A DNA stretch of 64,000 nucleotides from assembly GCF_004193775.1 (NCBI RefSeq), contig NC_041021.1:8314651-8378650 (forward strand), read 5' to 3'. Positions within the stretch are counted from its first letter, which is position 1. The number at the start of each line of letters is the position of its first letter. The stretch is from Glycine soja. Lineage: Eukaryota > Streptophyta > Magnoliopsida > Fabales > Fabaceae. Of the stretch, positions 57,121 through 64,000 are shown piece by piece. The notes under the pieces were generated by a model. That model searched no databases. It saw only the letters and a list, made by a program, of their open reading frames with translations, and was not told where the DNA came from. The position numbers and the translations under genes are program-made.

Positions 57121-58966
57121 TATGGGGAATCACACCTCCCTTTTGTAGGGCCTCGAAGATAAACCTCCTAGGGGTTGCCACATCCCTTAAAGGTTTAGAC
57201 TTGCGCGGTCTATTGGACTCAACGGCGTTAATTGCTCCCCCTCCATGATTGGCGAGCGGGTTGGTTCTCACATTGGGCCGATCCTCTTGGAAGGTCAGCC
57301 ATCCAGCATCCATCAAATGTTGGACCTTGTATTTAAGGGCCAAGCATTTTTCAACGGAATGTCCCGGGACACCCCCATGGTACTTGCAAGTTGCATTAGG
57401 GTCATACCACTTTGGGAAAGGGGGTTGGAGGACCCTTCCGGGAGTTACCACGGCCAAATGATTGGCGATGAGGGATGGCAAGAGGTCTTCGTACGTCATT
57501 GGGAGTGGGGTGAATTCTTGAAATGGCCTCGGAGGGAAGTTCCTTGTCGTGTTGGAATTACCGGCCGGGCGAGTCGTGTTCGGAGTTGGAACTTGGGGAG
57601 CTTCCCTCTGGGTGGGTGCCTTAGGCTGCACGGGTGTTGAACTAGAGGCATTCCCGGTATGAGCCGAGAAGCTCGAGTGATGTTGCGCGTACTGATGGGT
57701 ACCATGAGGTGTTTGCTGGGGTTTGACCCACGCGGGTGTTGAAGAGACGGCATGGGCATCTCCTTCCTTCCTTTTTGCCCCTGTTGCCCCGATTCTTTTG
57801 GCATTCGCACTCGTGGAGGAAACGTAATCAAACTTTCCTCTTTTCAATCCTACCTCGATTCTTTCCCCGGCGAATACTAGGTCCGTGAAGCTGGACGACA
57901 TGTAACCTACTAGCTTCTCATAGTAGAACACTGGTAGAGTGTCTACCATCATGGTGATCATCTCTCTCTTAACCATGGGAGGAGCTACTTGTGCCGCCAG
58001 ATCTCTCCACCGCTGCGCATATTCTTTAAAGGTTTCACCCTCTTTCTTGAACATATTCTGCAGTTGAGTGCGGTCGGGAGCCATATCAGAATTGTACTGA
58101 TATTGCCTTAGGAAGGCAGTAATCAGATCCTTCCAAGTACGGATACGGGAAGCTTCCAAATTAGTGTACCAAACCACTGCGGCTCCAGCCAAACTATCTT
58201 GAAAGAAGTGTATTAATAGCTTCTCATCCTTAGAGTGTGCGCCCATCTTGCGGTAGTACATCTTGAGATGGTTTTTGGGACAAGTCGTCCCTTTATACTT
58301 GTCGAAGTCCGGCACTTTGAACTTCGACGGGATAACAACATCGGGTACTAAGCAAAGATCCGTCATGTCTGCGAACGGATAGTCCCCAAATCCTTCCACG
58401 GCCCTCAATCTTTCCTCAAGGAGATCGAGCTTCCTCCTTTCTTCAGTTGCCGGGGACGGTCCTTCCGTGGACAAAACTATTGGTTGTGTCACGATGTTGG
58501 GTTGAGGCAACGTACTGGGTGCCGGCCCTTCGGGGATCGGGGGATAGAACTCGACATCCCTTTGAGCGTAGTCTTGAGGGTCTTTGTGGCCTTCTTCGGG
58601 CTGTTGAGGAGGCTCTCTTTCAAGGACGGGAGAAGCAATATGGCCCGCATCGTCTTGCAAGACGGGTGGTGAGTAGTTGGGCGGCAATCCATAAGGGTAA
58701 GCCGCTCGGTTGTATCCCAAGTGAGGGCTGCCATCGTGCCCCAGTGTGTCCCTTCCCCGTCCTACTATGTTTGAGGGAGGATGGTGCGCAGTTGCCAAGA
58801 GAGTTGGGTCTGCTTCGGCAGCCGAACTGACAGCGGCAGCGGTGGCCGCGTTCTTCTCCATGAGCTGCCTCATACCTAACATGGCCTCCATCATGGAGGC
58901 CATTTGTTCTTTCAGAGCCGACATGTCGGCTTTCATCGGTTCCTGTGTCTCCTCTTGATCACCCAT
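57071..58966 (-). CDS. Ogre gag
   Basis: 631 codons without a stop. Starts MGDQEETQEPMKADM, with an amphipathic Met-rich helix at residues 10-40. The gag core (about 210-380) has FKVPDFDKYKGTTCPKNHLK, VVWYTNLEAS, FLRQYQYNSDM and FKEYAQRWRDLAAQVAPP. A zinc-knuckle-like CKYHGGVPGHSVEKC lies near residue 560. Its end overlaps the protease reading by 50 bp in another frame. One extra or missing base in the TTCTTTG run near 57095-57102 would explain the switch. Related to 19446-21864. Confidence 0.93.
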   Translation of the reverse strand: MGDQEETQEPMKADMSALKEQMASMMEAMLGMRQLMEKNAATAAAVSSAAEADPTLLATAHHPPSNIVGRGRDTLGHDGSPHLGYNRAAYPYGLPPNYSPPVLQDDAGHIASPVLEREPPQQPEEGHKDPQDYAQRDVEFYPPIPEGPAPSTLPQPNIVTQPIVLSTEGPSPATEERRKLDLLEERLRAVEGFGDYPFADMTDLCLVPDVVIPSKFKVPDFDKYKGTTCPKNHLKMYYRKMGAHSKDEKLLIHFFQDSLAGAAVVWYTNLEASRIRTWKDLITAFLRQYQYNSDMAPDRTQLQNMFKKEGETFKEYAQRWRDLAAQVAPPMVKREMITMMVDTLPVFYYEKLVGYMSSSFTDLVFAGERIEVGLKRGKFDYVSSTSANAKRIGATGAKRKEGDAHAVSSTPAWVKPQQTPHGTHQYAQHHSSFSAHTGNASSSTPVQPKAPTQREAPQVPTPNTTRPAGNSNTTRNFPPRPFQEFTPLPMTYEDLLPSLIANHLAVVTPGRVLQPPFPKWYDPNATCKYHGGVPGHSVEKCLALKYKVQHLMDAGWLTFQEDRPNVRTNPLANHGGGAINAVESNRPRKSKPLRDVATPRRFIFEALQKGGVIPHSGYKEDSFFATFRRAA

Positions 58967-59206
58967 CGTTCTAGATTTGGATCTGGTACAATAGGGATGC
59001 CTTGTGGCGCGTTTAGTTATGGTGTTTTTCCCTAAAAAACCAAACGTGAGGAGTGGGTAAAGAAAGAAAAAAAATGCATGCTAGAGATGAAATGTAGGAG
59101 TGATTTGATTTGCACAAGCTTTTTGGAGTAGAAACATGGGACCAACTCATTTTATTTCAAAAAGAAAGTCGTATCTAGTCAAGGTCTGAGAGACCATACA
59201 AGTTTC
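58967..59206 (-). other. linker between ORF1 and gag
   Basis: About 240 bp without coding. No consensus start site or other signal is apparent. Gag would be made by downstream initiation or from a second RNA. Confidence 0.6.
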
Positions 59207-61071
59207 CTAACGATTTCTAATTATGTGGGCCATTAAGTCTATCATATGCTGACAATAGCCGAGAAGCCCATGAATCTCTTCGGGGGCGGAGTAGGTGTCC
59301 GCCATCGCCTTGGCCTTGGCTAACAAGCGGGGAAGTTCTTGACTCCCGTTCAAGGTAAGAGCAAACCGATCCATCCACATGGTTGCCTCTTGGTGTAAAG
59401 AGTCGATCACCCTTCCTCTAGCCTCTTTTTCTGCGTATACTTGAGCATACTCATCCGCGATCCTATGCTCGTGGGCCGTGGCTAGACCTAACTCTTCTTG
59501 GTACTTGGCGATGATAGCTAGCATGTTGGTCTCCGTCTCGCATAAACGCTGAGACAAGCTTCTTTTGGACCTTGAACAAGCAACTAACTCCTCTTTCAGA
59601 ACCATGCTATGTGCTCGCGACTGGTCCCTCTCTTCCCTTCGCAGTGAGTTCACTATTGCTACCCCATAGAGCTCCACGAAATTTATTCCGGCCATACTCT
59701 TCCTTGCAAGCCCTCTTGGTCTCTTGTTAAAGGGCCCTTGTGGTAGTTGCATTCTCTTCCCGTAACCCGGCACACTTCTTCCGAATGTGTGTAGCGGCCA
59801 ACTTGAACTTCTCCTTGGCAAGTTTCGCCTTTCCTAACTCGCTTTTGAGAGCTTGGACTTCTTCGTCCTCTTCCAGTGCCTCAAAACTCTCTTCGCTGAC
59901 GACTTTTAACTTGGCGAGCCAATCTAAACCTCGTATATGAATTTTCAGCCATTCATGGTAGCCACCAATGATGCCATTACGAATGCCTCTAAGTTCTTGA
60001 TCTTTCCTTAACGGGGTTTCCCATGCCTTATGGATTCTTTGTATAGCCTTGAAATTTTGTGCGCCGAAATCCCTTACATGGAAAGGAGACATGCTTTCTT
60101 CCGTCGGTGCTCCCCTCATGGGGTACCCTAGTTGTCTTATAGCGAGCACAGAATTGTAGTTAATACAACCCCTCGTTCCTACCAGCGGAATGTTTTGGGT
60201 ATCCTCCACATGAGAAAAGGACTCTTTCTTTTCCTTCCTTCCATCGGGGGAACCAATTGATTGTTCTACCTCCTATCCCAGCCAAGAGCTGGTCCCAATC
60301 TATTCTCCTCTTTTCAGTACACGAGCGATGGCTCAGGAGCGGACATGGATGTCTTGTGTCTTGTTGGAACAAGTGCAAAACCAACCAAACACAGAGGGCG
60401 GGCAAGCAACAGATGATCCGTGCGCTACTCTTTTCGCACCTTCGGTCAAATGTGTCAAATAGATCTGCCAAGACAGCTACCACCGGACTTTCCTTGCTAT
60501 GGTGGTATGCAAGGAAAGTGTCGATTGCTGCTAGGTCCACCAAACCATCCACGTTTGGTAAGAGGACGACCCCAAAAATTAGCAAAGCTAACACATCCAT
60601 AAATGGGACCCAATCTCCTTGATTGGCCATACCCCTCGCCTTGTCTTCTAGGTACCCCCGTGGTAGGCCCGCTATGACGTTCCGAGTCTGTTTTATGCGG
60701 TCCAAACCTCTTGCTGAATCCTTAACCACAGTTGCAATTCTGCTCAAAGAGGGGAGACACCCGGAGGAAAGATATGGTTTTCTTCCCCCAAGAGGACATC
60801 CTAGAATTTCCTCAAATTCTTCAATGGTTGGTACTAATTGGAAGTCTCCGAATGTGAAGCACCTCAAAGGCTGGTCGTAGTATTGGGTGAGTGATGCAAT
60901 GGCTTCTATGGGCACCTCTGCTATGGTCAACTCTAAGATCTTTCCGTAAGTCTTGCGGAAGGCTTGCATTTGGAGAGGTTCCATCAACCGCCCTAATTCC
61001 TTGATGCTGGTGGTATCTAGGCTTTTAACCTTGACTTGGTAGAACCTCTTACCGGTTTGATTTGTTCCCAT
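59207..61071 (-). pseudogene. Ogre ORF1 (protein of unknown function upstream of gag), frameshifted
   Basis: The ORF upstream of gag that is diagnostic of Ogre. The likely start is the ATG at 61071 (MGTNQTGKRFYQVKV). The conserved block RLMEPLQMQAFRKTYGKILEL, YDQPLRCFTFGDFQLVPTIEEFEEILGCPLGG and VDLAAIDTFLAYHHSKESPVVAVLADLFDTFDRRCEKSSARI (about residues 30-230) resembles a family of plant mobile-domain-like proteins (tentatively DUF7745). Two frame changes, near 60190 and 59750, lead to a C-terminal coiled-coil region (EVQALKSELGKAKLAKEKF). Its role is unknown. Confidence 0.87.
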
Positions 61072-61915
61072 GCTTACTAAAGTGAGACAAAAGCTGGTGC
61101 AAATCAAAACTCCGATATCTCATGGGTGGGATGGATGAATGCATGAAGGAATGCATATGACACAGATGCAATCTAGGAATGCGGGGGCCCGAGGAATTGT
61201 CTCCTTCTTAGATACAACGTCTAGGGGTAGCAAAGTGCCCCAACATACGTTTTTAAGAAGGCGACACGGACCCTCCGTTGGTTTGTTTACAGAGGGGATC
61301 AAGACAGAACCCATATGCGATGCATATGCAAAAGACGCAATATGGGAATGTACATAGTATGACAATATTCACTGAACATAAGCAAAAGGGTATATGATAC
61401 TTATGCATGGCAGTGTGAAAAATGGCACGCAGCGTGTTTGCTCCGTGCCCCTATTTAAGGGACCTATAAGGGAGAGAACTAACTAGGCATTTAGTGATAA
61501 CCCCCAAGGTAGTCATATCTCTTTTGATAGTTTCTAGAGGTATCATTCTCTTCGAAGAACATATTGCAGCAGTAGGGACTACTAGCAACAATAAGTTTTC
61601 AAAGAGAAAAGCTCTAGATGAGGGTTCACTGTAATCAAGCAAGTCGGAGACCTAGCATGATCATAGATTCACCTCCGCTCCTTATGTTCCCATGAACCCG
61701 GGTATAGGGCCCTTTTTCACTCACAGTGTGTGCAAATAGTGTTGGTGTTTGTGTGCATCAAATGAATAAATATTTACCTCATGCATACATTTTAAAACGC
61801 ACTAAAAGCAACAAAGAGTTTATATACACAAGAACATAATGAAGGGAAACCGACAAAGGGATAAGTCATGGTAAAACATTGCACAAGATTAAATGGCCTA
61901 ACTCTCTAAAAACAG
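61072..61915 (-). other. Ogre leader
   Basis: Non-coding RNA leader between primer site and ORF1. It shares ordered blocks with 15468-16063 (GCCCTATACCCGGG, GGAGCGGAGG-like, CATGCTAGGTCTCCGACT). Confidence 0.75.
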
Positions 61916-61933
61916 TCCCCAGTGGAGTCGCCA
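61916..61933 (-). other. Ogre primer binding site
   Basis: On the minus strand TGGCGACTCCACTGGGGA starts two bases after the LTR end (GTTGCGACA). It is the same site as at 15450-15467. Reported Ogre primer: tRNA-Arg (recalled, not checked). Confidence 0.82.
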
Positions 61934-61935
61934 AC

Positions 61936-63599
61936 TGTCGCAACCTACCCTTCGGCGGGAGGGCGACGCGAGACTCGCGGGATGCGTGTTCCACGAAAGG
62001 AATACGCGCGGAGTCGCCACCAACGTTTATTTGGGGAAAACGTCGGAAAAACCGGAAAAGACGCGATCTACGAACTTTTAAGTGAAAGGTTCGGGAGTTG
62101 TATTTACGCACGGGGAAGGTATTAGCACCCCACACGTCCATCCCAAGGGACGGCAGCCTTTAATCGAATGTGCAAACATGACTTTGATTTTTTATGTTCC
62201 CTTTTTATGTCTCTATATCCTTTATACCCTTTTTATATTTTTCTCTTTTTGTGGTCGACAAGGGTGTTTCCCTTTGCTCCTACGTATTCCTCAATTTGCG
62301 ATGAGGAAATCAGACCTACGTAGTTCTTTCTTATCAAGTGATTCTTTTTTACTTAAAAGGTGATCATTTTAAGGCGTTGGACTTTGATAATGATCCATTT
62401 TACTTTAGTAAGAAATTGAAATGACAAACTTCAAAAACCTATTTTTATGGACGAGCTTGACTAGGCGAGTTGATTTTAGCCTTAGTTTCACTTTAGTTAT
62501 TAGTCGATTTGATTAAGAATGAGAAATCCCAAAGAGAAAACGTCCGATTGATTTTCCGCTTTATTTTACTAAAAGGTATATTTTTGTTATTTATTATTTT
62601 ACCTCTTTTTTATTTCCAACGTGGTTACGGCACGACCGAACGGTCGGAATTTATTTTAACCGAAGTTAACGGATAATACAATTCCAACGATCAGTGGAAA
62701 TTTATTTTATTTTTAAGTTAAGCGAGAAATGACTTAAGTAAAATGACTTAAGCACGTCAAAAGGGGGTATAAAAAGTAAATGAAATGAGAATAAAAATAC
62801 ACGAAAAACAATGTGGACCACCATGGGTACATAGAATGAATCGAAAAGCTTGGTTCGAGGTACTTACCCGTTGAAGATCAAAGAACGATGAAGAACGAAT
62901 GAAGAACGTCGAAGAACGGTTGAAACCTTTGCGAAATTCTTCACGGAAAACGTTACGGAAACGTTTTGGAAGCGCCTCGGCTTAGATTTTTTTCACGGAA
63001 ACAATTTTTCCAAGCAAATTTGAAAGAGAGAGAAGTGCCTAAGGGGCTGAACCCTTTTCTTCATCACTTCCTCCCCTATTTATAGCAAAATAGGGGAGAT
63101 GGTTGCCGCCCAGCTCGCCCAGGCGAGCTCAGCTCGCCCAGGCGAGCCAGGTTGCTTCCTCCAGAAGCAACAGCCTTCTGGAGGAATCTTCTAGAGGGCC
63201 CAAGTGGGCCTGGTTGCTATTTGCACCCCCATTTTTACTAAGTATACCTCCTCTGCTTTTTTTTGGTGATTTTTTTTCGTAAAGTTACGGAAACTTACGA
63301 ATTTTGTAACGATACTTGTTTTCTTTCCGTAATGTTACGGAACCTTGTGGATTACATAATCATCCCCTTTTTGACTTACGGAATGTTACGGAACCTCACT
63401 AATTGTGCAACGATGCTTCCATTTGATTTCCAGTGTGTCACGGAACCTTACAGATTGTGCATCAATATTTTCTTTTGTTTTTCGGCATGTCCCGGAATTT
63501 CACGAATCGCCTAATGATGGGTGCCAAGCACCTCACAAGGACCAAAGAAAAGTCGCATGTCATCAAGCAAAGGTCCCCGGACGAAATTGGGGTATGACA
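61936..63599 (-). repeat. 5' LTR of the Ogre element
   Basis: Minus-strand start TGTCATACCCCAATTTCGTC at 63599; end GGTAGGTTGCGACA at 61936. TATA box CTATAAATAGG (about 63085-63075, minus) lies about 520 bp into the LTR, so the RNA would start in the middle of the LTR. Two CTCGCCCAGGCGAG palindromes in tandem occur at 63116-63148, one more than in the 3' LTR. Confidence 0.95.
63075..63086 (-). promoter_or_regulatory. TATA box of the Ogre 5' LTR
   Basis: GCTATAAATAGG on the minus strand, conserved in both Ogre LTRs (also about 45168) and in the older LTR (14461-14470), about the right distance before an R region. Pol II start not verified. Confidence 0.65.
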
Positions 63600-63604
63600 A
63601 TGAC

Positions 63605-63808
63605 CTCGGCTTCAAATTCTATTGTTTGAGATTCCCTGGATGTAGGTGAATTAGAAGATGATGACTCAGAAAAGTGAGCCTCTTCAAGGATTAATGCTAC
63701 TGTTCTGTCATGCAAAAGCTTTCTTTTTCTCTCTATGTTGTTTCTTCTAAAGGTGGCTTCAATTTCTAAATCCAATGGAACCAATTCACCTGTAGAAGAT
63801 CTACGCAT
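63605..63808 (-). pseudogene. N-terminal part of Athila-like gag (element B)
   Basis: Starts at ATG 63808 (MRRSSTGELVPLDLEIEATFRR). Ends FEAEV at the Ogre insertion, where the ATGAC duplication follows. It is continuous in function with 44019 leftwards. About 68 codons. Confidence 0.85.
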
Positions 63809-64000
63809 GCAAACACTAGCAGGAACAGCAGTTAACCAATTGAAGAAGAAAATAAATTATGAACTAAACAAATATTAACAAAAACAAAATTTAATAAATC
63901 AAAAAATAATGAATTAATGCCTTTTGTTGAATTTCCCCTGCAGTTACTTTTTGGTCCAATTTTCCTTTATACAAATATGTTCAAGGGAAATCTGATTCAG
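63809..64000 (-). other. leader of Athila-like element B, to window edge
   Basis: Non-coding. The 5' LTR and primer site lie outside the window. Confidence 0.6.

Larger units (their letters stand above)
44022..63599 (-). mobile_element. near-complete Ogre (Tat lineage) Ty3/gypsy retrotransposon, 19.6 kb
   Basis: Minus-strand element with 5' LTR 61936-63599, primer site, leader, ORF1, gag, protease, candidate intron, RT, two RNase H domains, integrase, spacer, 3' ORF, 3' UTR with tandem repeats, polypurine tract and 3' LTR 44022-45668. Perfect ATGAC target duplications flank it (44017-44021 and 63600-63604). Size near 20 kb, the ORF before gag and an intron in pol are the hallmarks of Ogre elements, known especially from legumes. 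It inserted into gag of Athila-like element B. Coding lesions: frame breaks in ORF1, at gag/pro and in the 3' ORF, and one stop in pol. Confidence 0.95.
30072..64000 (-). mobile_element. Athila-like Ty3/gypsy element B, hosting three later insertions (runs off the right edge)
   Basis: Minus-strand element: 3' LTR 30072-31444, polypurine tract, 3' UTR, 3' ORF, spacer array, integrase, RNase H, RT, protease, gag start at 63808, and leader to the right edge. The 5' LTR lies beyond the window. Later insertions are a solo LTR at 32943-34490 (CTTAG duplication), a solo LTR at 37889-39095 (ATGTT) and the Ogre at 44022-63599 (ATGAC). Without these, about 11.5 kb of the element is present, a normal size for this group. 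Stops throughout mean it is inactive. Confidence 0.88.

Overview
This window is plant nuclear DNA made almost entirely of transposable elements. Several signs point to a legume, most like soybean (Glycine). A CACTA end with AACATCGGTT subterminal repeats and a Tgm-like terminus sits at 4.4-5.5 kb. There is also an Ogre-type Ty3/gypsy element with an extra ORF upstream of gag, and Athila-like elements whose LTRs are rich in a GCTTAGCG palindrome. The species is an inference. I find no intact host gene, tRNA, rRNA or CRISPR array.

Layout. 1-2566: 5'-truncated L1-type LINE (minus; its 3' end is off the window). 3133-4290: a second, internally deleted LINE (minus). 4381-5498: 3' end of a CACTA transposon (last two Ulp1-protease exons plus subterminal inverted repeats). 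5499-6854: AT-rich DNA with a ~164-bp duplication and a long AC microsatellite. 6855-11993: complete but decayed chromovirus-type Ty3/gypsy element (plus). 11994-14170: AT-rich DNA with no gene. 14171-21864: left part of an older Ogre-like element (plus: 5' LTR, primer site, leader, broken gag), invaded by a solo LTR (16064-18553) that itself holds another solo LTR (17261-18222), and by a third solo LTR in gag (19908-20555). 21865-27904: deleted Athila-like element (minus). 27905-30071: unresolved. 30072 to past the right edge: a larger Athila-like element (minus) whose 3' LTR is at 30072-31444 and whose gag start is at 63808. It is split by a solo LTR (32943-34490), by another solo LTR in integrase (37889-39095), and by a 19.6-kb Ogre element (44022-63599) dropped into gag.

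The Ogre element is the best-preserved object. It has two ~1.65-kb LTRs that look about 98% identical by eye, a perfect ATGAC target duplication, primer site, polypurine tract, ORF1, gag, protease with a G-patch-like segment, a candidate 180-bp intron, RT, a classical and a second archaeal-type RNase H, integrase, and a 3' ORF. A handful of lesions (one stop in pol, frame breaks in ORF1, at gag/pro and in the 3' ORF) suggest it is young but not autonomous.

The nesting gives a clear relative order of insertion. Four solo LTRs and the Ogre carry perfect 5-bp target duplications (GCTTG, CATAT, CACAT, CTTAG or ATGTT, ATGAC; five solo LTRs in all), so their boundaries are firm. Premature stops in the older elements fall mostly where a Gln or Trp codon is expected, which fits C-to-T decay of methylated DNA. 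Nothing here convinces me of a new biological system. The most interesting points are the candidate intron in Ogre pol, a related extra 3' ORF in both Ogre and Athila-like lineages, and palindromic motif arrays in their non-coding spacers.
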